The translations under genes and the position numbers were made by a program. Shown one piece after another: positions 25,211-36,031 of a stretch of DNA of 64,000 nt. The notes under the pieces were generated by a model. That model was not told the origin of the DNA. It saw only the letters and a program-made list of their open reading frames with translations, and searched no databases. The stretch is from Sphingomonas sp. H160509 (lineage in GTDB: Bacteria; Pseudomonadota; Alphaproteobacteria; Sphingomonadales; Sphingomonadaceae): positions 643,001-707,000 of the forward strand of contig NZ_JAMXSR020000002.1 of NCBI RefSeq assembly GCF_024124765.2, read 5' to 3'. Position 1 is the stretch's first letter. Each line of letters opens with the position of its first letter.

Positions 25211-27607
25211 TCAGAAGCCCTTCTTCAACGACACGAAGAACTGGCGTGGTGCGCCGGCGAGCAGCGTCTGGTTGTCGCCGCTCGCGGTGAAGCCGTTCGA
25301 GCCGATCGTCGAAATATACTTCTTGTTCGTCAGGTTGGTGACGTTGCCCTCGATCGCCACGCCGTGGAGCGCGCCGTCACCGTCGAAGCGGTAGCCGATG
25401 CTGGCGTCGACCAGCACGCGGCTCGGCACCGACTGGTCGTTGAGGTAGGTGAAGTAGCGCTTGCTCATGTAATCCGCGCCGACCCGGCCGGTGAAGCCCG
25501 ATTGTTCGAGCACGATCTCGCCCTTGACCATGTGCTTGGGCGTATCGACGACGGTGTCGCCCTTGCGGACCTGGACCGAGCCGGACGCGTCTGTGACCGT
25601 GTCCTGATATTCCGCGTTGGTGTAGGAATAGCTGGCGAACAGCGAGAGCGGGCGGAACACGCGGTAATTGGCGGAGACTTCCGCGCCGTACGTGCGCACG
25701 CTGCCCGCGTTGTTGAGCGTCGGCGCGTTGCCGAGGATGCCGACACCGTTCGCAAAGGCGAGCAGGCGGTTCGAGAAGTCGACATAATAGCCGACCGCCG
25801 AAGCCTGGAACGGTCCGCTGTGGAGACGGACGCCGCCTTCTGCGGTCTTCGAGCGCTCGGGCTTGAGGCGCCCGCGGACAGCGTTGAAGCCGGCCTGCGT
25901 CGCGGCGAACGGTCCAGTGGTTGCCGACGAGACGAACGCACGCATGTTCTCGGTATAGTCGGCAAACACTTCCGCCGCCGGGGTCAGCTTGAACAGGATA
26001 CCGGCTTGAGGCTGGAACCAGTCCTTGGCCGAGATACGGCCGACCGACAGCGGCGAGCTCGTATCGGGCAGCATCGTCGCGCTGTTGACGACATAGGCGC
26101 CCTTCCACCCGGCGTTGACGATCAGGCGGTCGTTCATGAGCTTCAGCGTGTCCTCGACATGATACTGCATCGTGTCGGTGCCGTATTTGCCGTCCCACTG
26201 CGTCGCGTAGGAATTCTTCTGGAATTTCAGCACGTCGCGGTTGGGCGTGGCGCTGTCCGTCATCCCATAGAAGCGCCGCGCCTGCGTGAAGGTGTTGGTC
26301 TCCAGCCAGCCACCAATCTCCAAGGTGTTCGCGCCGGTCTCATACGCGATGTTGCTGAGCGCTCCGCCACGCTTGATGCTGTATTCGGTCGTGCGGAAGC
26401 CGAGCGGGCTGGGCGCAGTGATGGCGCTGCCGTCCTGGTTCAGCGCGCCGGCCAGGGTCGGCGAATAGGGCGTGATCCACGACCCCTGACCCTTGTTGTT
26501 GTGGTAGTAACCGGTCGTGGTCATCGTCAGCTCGGGCGTCAGGTTAGCATCGAGCGTGACGCCGCCGAGGTAATCGCGCCGGACGCCACCTGCATCGAAA
26601 TACGCATCGTCGACGGTACCGAACCCGGTCGGGAAGGTCGTGCCGACGCCGGCCCATGGCGCGACGAAGCCGACCGACGAACCGTTGTTCGCCTTCGTAT
26701 ACGTCGCGAGCGCTCCCTGGTTCTGGTAGGTTTTCGCGATCTGGAGCGCGAGCGGGTAGTTGTCGGCAATGTTGTCGTTGCGCAGGCCACGACGGCGAAT
26801 GATGTCGTAGCTGAGATCCTGGTAATCCTGCTCGCGACGATCGGAGAAGTTCACGAACGCGGATAGGCTGCCGAAGCTGCCCAGATCCTTGACGATCTTG
26901 CCGTTCGCCTGATGCTGGCGCTGGACGCCGTCGCCCTTCCACTTGTCGGTCGTCAGATAGCCGTAGCTGAGATAGCCCTTCAGCCCGCCGCCGAGATCGC
27001 CGCTATCGATGCGCGCATAGCCACGGTACGTGTTGTCCGAACCATAGGTCCCACCGCCGGTGACGTTGGCGGTGTCGCGGGGCTTGTCGCTGAAGAACTG
27101 GATCGTGCCGCCGAGATTGCTGGTCGATGCGGTGCCGAGCGCGCCGGCGCCCTGCGCGACTTCGGTGCGGGCGACGTTCTCGGAGATGATCGCGCGGCTG
27201 ATGTGCAGGCCGTTGACGTTGCCGTAGCTCATGTCGCCGAGCGGCACGCCGTCAAGCGTGAAGCCGAGCTGGTTCTGGTTGAACCCGCGCAGCGAAATCC
27301 GGACCGCCCATTCATACGCGCCGAACGGGTCGGACGCTTGGAAATTGACGCCGGGAAGCTTTTCGATCGCCTTCAACGGGCTCGACCCGGGGGTGAGGCG
27401 CGCGAGGTCGACGGCGCTGACGCTCTGGACCTGGCGGCTCTGGCCAAAGCCGAGCACGACGATGTCGGACGACGTTTCGGGTGCCGGATCGGCCTGGACC
27501 TCTGCCGGCGCAGCTACCGGGGTTTCCGGTGCGGCCTGGGCAAACGCGGCAGGCGTGGCGAGCGCCGCGAGTGCGACACCGGCGAAAAGCGACGATATGG
27601 TCTGCAT
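25211..27607 (-). CDS. TonB-dependent receptor (paralogue of the receptor at 62728)
   Basis: Outer-membrane receptor of 798 residues, intact. It has a Sec signal (LAALATPAAFAQA), a Pro/Ala-rich linker, a TonB-box-like SSDIVVLGFGQSRQ and a plug with PGVNFQASDPFGAYEWA, RISLRGFNQNQLGFTLDGVP and GAGALGTASTSNLGG. The barrel ends FFVSLKKGF. The plug is strikingly similar to that of the partial receptor at the window end (GFN-QLG-TLDG-PLGD, RAIISEN, GTASTSNLGGTI). Ligand unknown; it is convergent with the kinase operon. Confidence 0.9.
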   Translation of the reverse strand: MQTISSLFAGVALAALATPAAFAQAAPETPVAAPAEVQADPAPETSSDIVVLGFGQSRQVQSVSAVDLARLTPGSSPLKAIEKLPGVNFQASDPFGAYEWAVRISLRGFNQNQLGFTLDGVPLGDMSYGNVNGLHISRAIISENVARTEVAQGAGALGTASTSNLGGTIQFFSDKPRDTANVTGGGTYGSDNTYRGYARIDSGDLGGGLKGYLSYGYLTTDKWKGDGVQRQHQANGKIVKDLGSFGSLSAFVNFSDRREQDYQDLSYDIIRRRGLRNDNIADNYPLALQIAKTYQNQGALATYTKANNGSSVGFVAPWAGVGTTFPTGFGTVDDAYFDAGGVRRDYLGGVTLDANLTPELTMTTTGYYHNNKGQGSWITPYSPTLAGALNQDGSAITAPSPLGFRTTEYSIKRGGALSNIAYETGANTLEIGGWLETNTFTQARRFYGMTDSATPNRDVLKFQKNSYATQWDGKYGTDTMQYHVEDTLKLMNDRLIVNAGWKGAYVVNSATMLPDTSSPLSVGRISAKDWFQPQAGILFKLTPAAEVFADYTENMRAFVSSATTGPFAATQAGFNAVRGRLKPERSKTAEGGVRLHSGPFQASAVGYYVDFSNRLLAFANGVGILGNAPTLNNAGSVRTYGAEVSANYRVFRPLSLFASYSYTNAEYQDTVTDASGSVQVRKGDTVVDTPKHMVKGEIVLEQSGFTGRVGADYMSKRYFTYLNDQSVPSRVLVDASIGYRFDGDGALHGVAIEGNVTNLTNKKYISTIGSNGFTASGDNQTLLAGAPRQFFVSLKKGF

Positions 27608-27734
27608 GATGTCCCCTGAAGCGCGACGGCGCTCAGCGGCCCTTTGCCGATCGACGTGACGCGTCGGCGACAGATCGAAGACGAATTCAAGACGGTCGGC
27701 GATATTGTTACGGTAGTGACCCGAATGCCTCGCC

Positions 27735-27795
27735 CAACGGGAGAGAGAAGGGGCCCGCGGCTACTTTGCCGTGGGAAGGGTGAGGGCAGGTGTGC
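27735..27795. repeat. Short GC-rich hairpin-bearing intergenic segment
   Basis: Between the TonB receptor start and the aldehyde dehydrogenase end, CCCGCGGC-TACTTT-GCCGTGGG forms a hairpin flanked by GAGAGAAGGGG and GAAGGGTGAGGG. It resembles a dispersed intergenic repeat, but only this copy was seen. It may act as the 3' end of the minus-strand receptor's upstream region or simply be a relic. Confidence 0.35.
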
Positions 27796-27810
27796 CAGTA
27801 ACGAAGGCCA

Positions 27811-29230
27811 TCACCCCCCCATCATCCGCGCGATCGTCTTCGCCGCCGCCGCACCATAAGGCGGCTTGAGCCCGGCAAGCTTGGCCACATCGAGCTTCGA
27901 TTGCTCGTAGACCGCCCGCGCATGGCTGAACGTGCGGAAGCCGTCGATGCCATGATACGCACCCATCCCCGACGGTCCGCTGCCGCCGAAGGGCAGGTCC
28001 TCCATCGAGACGTGGAAGATCACGTCGTCGAGCGTCACGCCGCCCGAAATCGTCCGGTCCATCACGCGGCGGCGCTCCGTGTCGTCGGTGCCGAAATAAT
28101 AGAGCGCGAGCGGCCGGTCGCGGCGATTTACCTGCGCGATCGCGTCGTCGATCCCGTCGTAGCGGCGGATCGGCAGGACCGGGCCGAAGATCTCCTCCTG
28201 CATCACGATCATGTCGTCGGTCGCGTCGCGGACGATGTGCAGCGGCATCTTCCGCGAATTGGCGGCGCCGAAATCCTCGTTGGCGGGGTTCACGACCTCG
28301 ACGGTCGCGCCCTTCGCACGGGCGTCGGCGATCCAGTCGGTAAGCCGCTGGTGGTGGCGATCGTTGACCACCGACGTGTAATCTGCGTTGGCGAGCAGCG
28401 TCGGGTACATCGCACTGGCCGCCGCCTTGATGCCGTCGACGACCTGCGCCTCGTTTGCGGAGGGCACGAGGAGGTAATCGGGCGCGAGGCAGATCTGCCC
28501 CGCGTTCATCATCTTGCCGAGCGTCACGCGTTCGGTCGCCCGCGCGATATCCGCCGATGCGCCAAGAATGACGGGCGACTTGCCACCGAGTTCCAGCGTG
28601 ACGGGCGTAAGATTATCGGCGGCAGCGTGGAGGATGTGGCGACCGATCGCAGTCGCGCCGGTGAAGATCAGGTGGTCGAACGGCAGCGCTGCGAACGCCT
28701 TCCCGACATCCGCACCGCCCGAGATGACGGCGAATTCGTCCTGCGCGAAATACTTCGGCACGAGGTCGTCGAACAGCGCGGCCGTCGCGGGCGTGTACTC
28801 GCTCGTCTTCGCCATCGCGCGATTGCCCGCGGCGAGCACGCCTGCGAGCGGCGCCATCAGGAGGTTAACCGGAAAATTCCACGGCGCGATGATGCCGATG
28901 ACGCCCCTTGGGCTGGTATTCGACCCACGCCCTCGCGCCGAGCAGCCCCAGTGGGAACTGAACCGCGCGCCGCTCCCGCCGCATCCAGCGGTCGAGATGC
29001 TTGGCGGCGTGTGCGATCGGCGCGAGGGAGGCGCCGATATCAGTAATCATCGTCTGCTCGCGGCTACGGTGCCCGAAATCCTCCGATACCGCGTCGCAGA
29101 ACGCCGCAGCATTGTCCCGCACCATCGCCGCCGCGCGCTTGAGCCGGTCGAGGCGCACCGCTTTGGTGACGGGAAGCTCGGCCATGAAGGCGTCGCGTTG
29201 CGTGGCGAGGATCGTCTGCATATCGGTCAT
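27811..29230 (-). CDS. Aldehyde dehydrogenase (coniferyl-aldehyde-dehydrogenase type), one inserted base
   Basis: NAD(P)+-dependent oxidation of an aldehyde to the acid, about 470 residues. After the helical N-terminus (MTDMQTILATQRDAFMAEL), one extra C/G at 28904-28907 breaks the frame in the highly conserved YQPKG-VIGIIAPWNFPV segment. Further motifs: FTGATAIGRHIL, the general-base Glu in TLELGGKSPVI, the catalytic Cys in NAGQICLAPDY, and MQEEIFGPVLPI. The length and CLAPDY pattern fit the short, membrane-associated CalB/fatty-aldehyde group. It is the last gene of a minus-strand cluster of acyl-CoA enzymes and probably makes the acid that the CoA ligase activates. Confidence 0.88.
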
Positions 29231-29240
29231 TGGCGGTCCT

Positions 29241-30199
29241 TCAGGGCACGAGCACGATCTTGCCGATATGCGTTGCGGCGGCCATTACGGCAAACGCGTC
29301 CCGCCATTCGGCCAGGGGATATATGGCATGGACGCGGGGGGCGGAGGCGACCTTCGCCCGCCATCGCCCATATCGCATCGAGGTTCTCGGTGCCGAGCCG
29401 CGGGAAGCGGCGGGCATATTCACCGGCGCGTACGCCGATGACGGCAAACGCGATGTTGGTCGGCAGCGTCGCGATCCGGCCCGAGACGAACCCGACGACC
29501 ATCAGGCGTCCGCCGAATGCGATGCAGCGGGTCGACTCGTCGAACACGTCGCCGCCCACGGGATCGACGACGATATCCGCGCCCCCCGCCGGTCAGGTCG
29601 CGCACCGCGTCGCGAAAGCCGGGCGCGGGCAGGGTGGCGAAGGGCGCGTAGGTGTCGGCGACGATCCGCAACTTTTCCGGCGAGCGCGACGTGGCGATCA
29701 CGCGCGCACCCAGGGCTTGCGCGAGATCGACCGCGGCAAGCCCGACGCCACCGGTAGCACCGTGGACCAACACCCAGTCGTCGGTCGCGAGCGTGCCCAG
29801 ACGGACGAGCGCGACATAGGCAGTCAGGTAGGCGACGCCGATCGAGGCTGCCGTCGCATAGTCGAGGCGCGGGGGAATAAGGCGGGCGGCGCTGGCATCG
29901 CACGCGACGATCTCCGCGAACGCGGCGAGCCGCGTGCCGCACACCACCCGGTCACCGGGAGCGAAACCGTTAGCTGCATCGGCCTCGATCACGTCGCCCG
30001 CGACTTCCCTGCCCGGCACGAACGGGAGCGGCGGTTTCAGCTGATACTCGCCGCGCGTCATCAGCAAGTCCGGATAGTTGAGCGAAGTCGCACGCATCCG
30101 CACAAGCAACTGGCCCGGCGACCGCTTCGGCTCGGGTATGTCGTCGAGCGCCACGCCCGACAGGTCCGCCGACAGCGCTGAGACGCGTACCGCTCTCAC
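29241..30199 (-). CDS. Quinone oxidoreductase-like zinc-free medium-chain dehydrogenase, two inserted bases
   Basis: NADPH-dependent reductase of the MDR superfamily, about 320 residues. The GTG start at 30199 overlaps the acyl-CoA dehydrogenase stop by 4 bp. Visible are RMRATSLNYPDLLMTRGEY, PFVPGREVAGDVIEA, the coenzyme motif VLVHGATGGVGLAAVDLAQ and VDPVGGDVFDEST. Extra bases at 29582-29587 (in GGGAD) and 29336-29341 (before RVHAIYPLAEW) break the frame. No structural or catalytic zinc Cys set is seen. In this cluster it could reduce an enoyl or quinone-like intermediate. Confidence 0.85.
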
Positions 30200-31402
30200 G
30201 CGCCGACCGGGAGGTCCCGGAACGCCTGGTCCTTGTCGACGCGGATTTCGCCGGGGGAGGCCGAGGACGCGTTCGGCGATGATGTTCTTGAGGATCTCGT
30301 CGGTGCCGCCGGCGATGCGCAGGCCTGGTGCCCACATCGTCGCGGCGTGGAACGCGCCTTTCAGCGGCGTGAGCGCGGGGTCGGATATGATGCCGTATTG
30401 ATCGCCCGCCTCGACCGCGGTGTTGCCGATCGCCTGCAACTGGTTGGCGGCGACGATCTTGCCGATCGAGCTTTCGGGACCGGGCACCTGGCCCTTCGAC
30501 AGCGCGGTGATCGTCCGCATCCGGGTGTTGCGCAAGCCTTCCGATTGCACCCACCAGTCGGCGAGCGTCTGACGGAACGCGGCGTCCTTCAGCAGCGGGC
30601 CGTCTGTACCGTTGGCCTGGGCGGCGAAGGCGAGGATGTCCGCGGGGCCGACGCCACCGCTCGTGCCGATCGCGAGGCGTTCGTTCATCAGCGTGAACAG
30701 CGCGACCTTCCAGCCGCCGTCGATGGGGCCGAGCCGTTGCGCGTCGGAAATCCGGACGTCCTCGAACCAGACTTCGTTGAAGCTCGACCCGCCGGACATC
30801 TGGTGGATCGGGCGGATCTCGATGCCCGGCGCTTTCAGGTCAAGCCAGAACATCGTCAGGCCCTGGTGCTTCGGCACGTCCGGATTGGTGCGGACGAGGA
30901 CGATGCCGTAGTCGCTGTAGTGTGCGCCCGAGGTCCAGACCTTCTGGCCATTGATCACCCAGTCGTCGCCGTCGCGGACTGCGCGCGTACGGATCGCCGC
31001 CACGTCGGAGCCGCCGGCGGGTTCGGAGAAGAGTTGCGACCATATTTCGTCGCCGCGGACCGCAGGGCCGACGAAGCGGTGCTTGGTCGCGTCGTCGGCA
31101 TAGGCCATCACGGTCGGCACGCACATCCCGAGGCCGATCGTGAAATAGCTGCCGTCGACCGCGTGTTTTGCCTCTTCCTGGCCGAAGATGACGCTTTCGA
31201 TCGGGGTGCCGCCACCGCCGCCCCATTCCTCCGGCCAGGTGATACACGCATAGCCACCGGCCGCTTTCCGCGCCTGCCACGCCTTCGCCTTGGTCATGTC
31301 GTCGGGGTAGTGGCCGGCGTCGTGCTCGGCGATGTTCGCGTCGAGCCAGTCGCGCGCGGCAGCGCGATAGGTGGCTTCGGCGTCGCTGTCCTTGAAGTCC
31401 AT
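30196..31402 (-). CDS. Acyl-CoA dehydrogenase, larger subunit of an adjacent pair, one inserted base near the 3' end
   Basis: FAD-dependent alpha,beta-dehydrogenation of an acyl-CoA, about 400 residues. It has the family motifs WPEEWGGGGG, SQLFSEPAGGSDVAAI, NGQKVWTSGAHYSDYG and, near the end, LRIAGGTDEILKNIIAERV. One extra C at 30253-30257 shifts the last 20 residues. The restored end is GLPGEIRVDKDQAFRDLPVGA, whose stop overlaps the next gene's GTG. It lies 12 bp after a second, smaller acyl-CoA dehydrogenase. Such adjacent large/small pairs often form heteromeric enzymes acting on bulky CoA esters. Confidence 0.88.
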
Positions 31403-31414
31403 GTGCTGCTCCGA

Positions 31415-32512
31415 TCAGGCGGCGTTGCGCATTTCGAGTTGGCCGACAAGGCGTTCCCGCCACGCCGCGGGGCTGCCGGCGACGAGCGCGAGCTGGCGCG
31501 AGCGGCGGTAATAGAGGTGGCAGTCGGACTCCCAGGTGAAGCCCATCCCGCCATGCGTCTGGATGTTCTCCTTCGACGCGAACCAGTATGCGTCGGACGC
31601 GGCGACGCGCGCGGTCGCGGCGGCGAGCGGCAGTTCGGCCGCGCCTGCGTTCAGCGCCCACGCGCCGTAGTAGGCGTTCGAGCGCGCGAGCTCATTCTTC
31701 ACATACATGTCGGCGAGCTTGTGCTTGATCGCCTGATACCCGCCGATCTGCCGCCCAAAGGCGTAGCGATCGAGCGCGTAGCCTTTCGCCATCTCAAGAC
31801 AGCGATCTGCACCGCCGAGCTGCTCGAACGCGAGGAGGACGGCGGCGCGGTCGAACACGGCCTGCATCGCGGCGATGCCGTCGTCTGTGCCGAGCTTCTC
31901 GCAAGGGGCGTCGGCGAAGGTGAGGCGGGCCGCGCTCCGGGTCGGGTCGAGGGTTTCCAGGACTTCCGCGGTGACGCCTGCGCCGTTCTCGACGAGGTAG
32001 AGGCCGTCGCACGCGAGGACAACGATCAGGTCGGCGACGTCGCCGTCGGTGACGGGGATCTTGTCACCGGTGAGCTTGCCGCCGGAAACGGTGGTGCGGA
32101 TCGAGCGTGCGGTGACCGGGCCGGCGCCTTCGGAGGTGGCGAACGCGGCGATGACGTCGCCCGCCGCGATCCTCGGCAGCCACTTCGTCTTTTGCTCGGC
32201 GTTCCCGTACAGCATCAGCGCTTCGGCGACAAAATAGACGGTCGAGACGAACGGGATCGGGGCGCAGGCTCGCCCGAGTTCTTCCGCGATCGCGCAGAGT
32301 TCGATGTGGCCGAGTCCGAGCCCGCCGAACTCCTCGGGGATTGCGGCACCCAGCCAGCCTTGGGCGCCGACCGCTTTCCACAACTCATCGTCATAGGCTT
32401 TGGTGGCGTCGTCGAGCACCGCGCGGACACGGTCGCTGCCGCAGTGCGCCGCCAGGAACTTGCGAGCTTCGTCCTTAAGAAATTTCTGGTCGTCGGAATA
32501 ATCGAAGTTCAT
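31415..32512 (-). CDS. Acyl-CoA dehydrogenase, smaller partner
   Basis: Intact 365-residue flavoenzyme family member. The N-terminal domain starts MNFDYSDDQKFLKDEARKFL. Also visible are IPEEFGGLGLGHIELCAIAE, YAFGRQIGGYQAIKHKLADM and the C-terminal NIQTHGGMGFTWESDCHLYY. The middle beta domain is short and less conserved than in housekeeping acyl-CoA dehydrogenases, as in the partner subunits of heterotetrameric enzymes. Its ATG overlaps the acyl-CoA synthetase stop by 4 bp, and the larger acyl-CoA dehydrogenase follows 12 bp later. Confidence 0.88.
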   Translation of the reverse strand: MNFDYSDDQKFLKDEARKFLAAHCGSDRVRAVLDDATKAYDDELWKAVGAQGWLGAAIPEEFGGLGLGHIELCAIAEELGRACAPIPFVSTVYFVAEALMLYGNAEQKTKWLPRIAAGDVIAAFATSEGAGPVTARSIRTTVSGGKLTGDKIPVTDGDVADLIVVLACDGLYLVENGAGVTAEVLETLDPTRSAARLTFADAPCEKLGTDDGIAAMQAVFDRAAVLLAFEQLGGADRCLEMAKGYALDRYAFGRQIGGYQAIKHKLADMYVKNELARSNAYYGAWALNAGAAELPLAAATARVAASDAYWFASKENIQTHGGMGFTWESDCHLYYRRSRQLALVAGSPAAWRERLVGQLEMRNAA

Positions 32513-34048
32513 GCGGACTCCTTAGGCTTCGCCCAATATTCGTCGCGGAGCAGGCGCTTGTAGAGTTTGCCCGTCTCGTGCCGGGGCAGCGTGTCGCGGA
32601 AGTCGATCCGGCGCGGCGCTTTCACATGACTGAGGTTCGCGCGGGCGAACGCGCTGAGTTCGGCGGCGAGCTGCACGCGGTCTTCGGACGGGTCGGCAGG
32701 GCAGACGATCGCCACCACCTGCTCGCCCATCTCGTCGTCGGGTGCGCCGATCACCGCGACATCGGCGACTTTCGGATGCGTGACGAGGGAGGTTCTCGAT
32801 CTCGGCCGGGTAGATGTTCACACCGCCCGAGATGATCATGAAGCTCTTGCGGTCGGTGAGGTAGAGATAGCCCTCCTCGTCGAGCCAGCCGACATCGCCG
32901 AGCGTCGTCCAGCCATGCGCGTTGGCGGCCTCGGCAGTCTTGGCGGGGTCGTTGTGATATTCGAACGCCCCACCGCCCGCGAAATAGACGTCGCCTTCAG
33001 CGCGTGGCGGCAGAGCGTTGCCCTCCTCGTCGCAGATCATCGTCTGCGCGGTCAGGTTGCGGCCGACCGAGCCCTTGTGCGTCAGCCACTCCGCGCTGGA
33101 GATCGCGCAGAACCCGTTGCCCTCGGTGCCGGCGTAATATTCGCCGATGATAGGGCCCCACCAGTCGATCATCGCCTGCTTGACCGGCAGCGGGCAGGGG
33201 GCGGCGGCATGCCATACCGCCTTCAACGACGACACGTCGTAGCGCGCGCGGACTTCGGGCGGCAGTTTGAGCAGGCGGATGAAGTGGGTCGGCACCCATT
33301 GCGCGTGCGTGACGTGAAACCGTTCGATCGCGGCGAGCGCGGCTTCGGGATCGAAATGCTCCATCACGACGACGGTGCCGCCGACCTGATGCACCGCCAT
33401 CGACCAGCGCAACGGCGCGGCGTGATAGAGCGGCGCGGGCGAGAGATAGACCATCTCGGGGGTGAAGCCGTACAGCCCCTTGCCGAGCATCACGAGCGGC
33501 GAGACGTTGGTCCCGAACGGCTCGTCCGACAGTGCGTGTTTGACGCCCTTGGGCTTGCCGGTGGTGCCCGAGGAATAGAGCAGGATACCGCCGGGTGAGG
33601 GGTCTGCGATCGGCGTGGTGGGCATCGCATCGCGTGCGGCTTCGTAGGCCGCGTACCCGTCGATTGGGCCGTCGACGACGTAGCGGCGCACGTCGTCAAG
33701 CATCGGTATTAGCGCGGCGGCAACCTCGGCGCATCCCTTGCTCACGATCAGCGCCCGGCAATCGCCGTCCCGGATGATGTACGCGGCCTCGACCGCAGTC
33801 AGTTTCGACGAAAGGCAGGTGCAATAGACGCCGGTGCGCTCGGCTGCCCACATCACCTCCAGATAGCGCGGCGAATTGTCCATCAGCACCGCGATCCCGT
33901 CGCCGCGCTTCAACCCGAGCGCCCGGAGCAGATGCGCGCCCCGGTTCGCCCGTTCGTCCAAGTCGCGATACGTCACCGTCTCGCCCGTCGCCGCCATGAT
34001 GTAGGCGGGTTTGTCGGGCGTCGTCAGCGCGTGCGCGACGGGGTGCAT
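32509..34048 (-). CDS. Acyl-CoA synthetase (AMP-binding), one inserted base
   Basis: ATP-dependent CoA ligase of about 510 residues. Motifs: LLYSSGTTGKPKGVKHA (P-loop), GEYYAGTEGNGF, TTLGDVGWLDEEGYLYLTDR, KSFMIISGGVNIYPAEIEN and the C-terminal PRHETGKLYKRLL with the catalytic Lys. One extra base at 32787-32789 shifts the frame after IEN; removal restores LLVTHPKVADVAVIGAPDDE. The ATG shares its first base with the last base of the thiolase stop (TGATG). It probably activates the acid produced by the clustered oxidases and aldehyde dehydrogenase. Confidence 0.9.
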
Positions 34049-35302
34049 CAGACGCGCTCGATGATGATCGCCGGCGCCATCCCGCCGCCCGCACACATCG
34101 TCACGAGCCCGCGCTTCAGGTCGCGGCGTTCGAGCTCGTCCAATATCGTGCCGATCAGGATCGCTCCGGTCGCGCCGATCGGATGGCCCAGCGCGATCGA
34201 GCCGCCGTTGACGTTCACCTTGTCGCGGTCGAGCTTCAGGTCGCGGATGAACTTCTCGGCGACCACCGCGAACGCCTCGTTGATCTCCCAAAGGTCGATA
34301 TCGTCGACGGTGAGCCCAGCCTTCGCGAGCACCTTCCGCGCCGCGGGGACGGGAGCGTTGAGCATCAGCGTCGGGTCGTCGCCCATGTTCGCCATCGCGA
34401 CGATCCGCGCGCGGGGTTTCAGCCCGTGCTTAGCGGCGTAGTCTGCGCTGGCGAGCAGCACGGCGGCGGCGCCATCGACCACGCCCGACGAATTGCCGGC
34501 ATGATGGACGTGCTTGATATCGACGTCGGGATAGCGGCGATTGATCTGCTTGCGATACGTCGTGCCCTTGTCGTCGAGCGGAATGTCGGCGATCCCAGCG
34601 AACGAGGGGCGCAACGCCGCAAGGCCCTCTGCGGTCGTGTCGGGCCGTGGGTATTCGTCCTTTTCGAGCACTAGCGCGCCGATGTCGTCGGTGACGGGGA
34701 CGAGGCTGCGATCGAACCGCCCTTCCGCGATCGCCACAGCGGCGCGGCGCTGGCTCTCCAGCCCGAGTGCTTCGAGCGTTTCGCGGTCGATCCCCTCGAT
34801 GCTGGCGATCGCGTCGGCGCAGATGCCCTGGTTCGATTGCGGATGCGCCGCGTCGAGCCTGGCGTTGCCCGAACCGATCCCAAGCGGCCGCTTCCCCGCC
34901 GCCATGTCGTCCTGCATCATCGTCGTAGTCAGCGACATCATCTCGGTACCCCCGGCGATGACGAGGTCTTCCATCCCGCTCATGATCTGCGCAGCGGCGA
35001 AGTTTACCGCGGTAATCCCGCCGCCGCAGAACCGGTCGAGCGTCGTCCCGCTCGCCTTGACGTCATACCCCGCATCGAGCGCCGCCATCCGCCCCAGATC
35101 GCCGCTCTGCTCGCCGCGCTGAGTCGAGGTCGACCAGATGATGTCGTCGACATCGGCGGTATCTAGCTTGTTTCGCTCGGCAATCGCCTTCAGGACGGTC
35201 GCGGCGAGATGTTGGGGGGTGCATGTGCGCGAGCGCGCCCTTGCCGGTCTTGCCGATCCCGCGCGGGGTACGGACGGCGTCGATGATCAGTGCCTCGGCC
35301 AC
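34048..35302 (-). CDS. Acetyl-CoA acetyltransferase (thiolase family), one inserted base
   Basis: Thiolytic cleavage of a 3-ketoacyl-CoA, about 417 residues. The GTG start at 35302 has AGGAG 7 bases upstream, giving VAEALIIDAVRTPRGIGKTG. The nucleophile region is LDRFCGGGITAVNFAA, followed by EINEAFAVVAEKF, GGSIALGHPIGATGAIL and MCAGGGMAPA. One extra C in the run at 35214-35219 breaks the frame after GALAHMHP. It is the first gene of the six-gene minus-strand unit and divergent from a TetR regulator. Confidence 0.9.
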
Positions 35303-35376
35303 ATCGCTCTCCTGTTGCACCCGCCGGTTTCGATCGTGGTGCCTGATGCCGGATTGCGTCCGGCTTCGGTACGACG

Positions 35377-35388
35377 TAACATTCGTTA
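35377..35388. promoter_or_regulatory. Small inverted repeat between thiolase and tetR; weak operator candidate
   Basis: TAAC-ATTC-GTTA lies in the roughly 100-bp divergent gap, just in front of the TetR gene. It is next to a hairpin (GCCGGA-TTGCG-TCCGGC, 35347-35363). TetR proteins commonly bind such sites in their own divergent promoter. The arms are only 4 bp, so this is tentative. Confidence 0.25.
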
Positions 35389-35400
35389 TGGGGGAATGGC

Positions 35401-35973
35401 TTGTCAAGCAGGGTATTGTTGGAAGACGGGGCGGCACCACGCGCAGATCTGGCGCCGCGCGACTGGTTGGAAATCGGCTTGCAGTTGCTGAAGAATGGCG
35501 GGCTTCGCGCGCTCAAGCTTCGCGGCCTGGCGCAGGCGCTGGGGGCGTCGACGGGAAGCTTCTATCATCATTTCAAGGACTTCGACGGGTATCATGCGGC
35601 GCTCGCAGGATATTTCGTCGAAGCGCATATCGATCCGTTGATCGTCGCGCTGTCCGCGTCGGAGCTTCCACCGGTCGAGCGGATTCGTGCGTTCGCGGAT
35701 CATGTTCGCGACCACGACATGGCCCAGCTGGCCTTGGCGATGCGCGCCTGGGCAAAAAGCGACGCGCGGGTGGCCGCGGCGATCCGCGAGCATGACGACA
35801 CGGTGATGGCGTTCCTCGTCGAGCAACTCGTGGCGCATGGGTTCGCGCCTGCCGAGGCGGGGATTCGTAGCTATGCGCTGTTGGCGATCGGTCTTAGCCA
35901 GGTCCATGCCGCCGAAGGGATTGAGCGCAGCGTCGTTCGCGAGGGATTGCTGACACTGCTGTGCGAGCGCTAG
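35401..35973 (+). CDS. TetR-family transcriptional regulator
   Basis: DNA-binding repressor-type protein of about 190 residues, intact. The helix-turn-helix reads KLRGLAQALGASTGSFYHHF, followed by KDFDGYHAALAGYF. The C-terminal ligand domain is helical with no recognised signature. The start is uncertain: TTG 35401 and a TTG a few codons later are both possible, and no strong ribosome site separates them. Its position, divergent from a CoA-catabolism operon and upstream of the GMC oxidoreductase, suggests control of both. Confidence 0.85.
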   Translation: MSSRVLLEDGAAPRADLAPRDWLEIGLQLLKNGGLRALKLRGLAQALGASTGSFYHHFKDFDGYHAALAGYFVEAHIDPLIVALSASELPPVERIRAFADHVRDHDMAQLALAMRAWAKSDARVAAAIREHDDTVMAFLVEQLVAHGFAPAEAGIRSYALLAIGLSQVHAAEGIERSVVREGLLTLLCER

Positions 35974-36031
35974 CGTAGTGGACTGACGCGACTCCGTAAA
36001 AAAAGCGGAGCGCGAACAAGAGGATGCGGGC

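Noticed and set aside
30196..30270. Fusion of the acyl-CoA dehydrogenase and quinone oxidoreductase into one protein
   Set aside because: The continuous frame exists only because of one extra C at 30253-30257. Correcting it gives a normal dehydrogenase C-terminus and a GTGA junction to a separate gene.
35347..35363. Hairpin GCCGGA-TTGCG-TCCGGC as a terminator
   Set aside because: It lies between divergent promoters with no T tract, where a terminator would have no transcript to end. It could be regulatory, but nothing supports a specific role.
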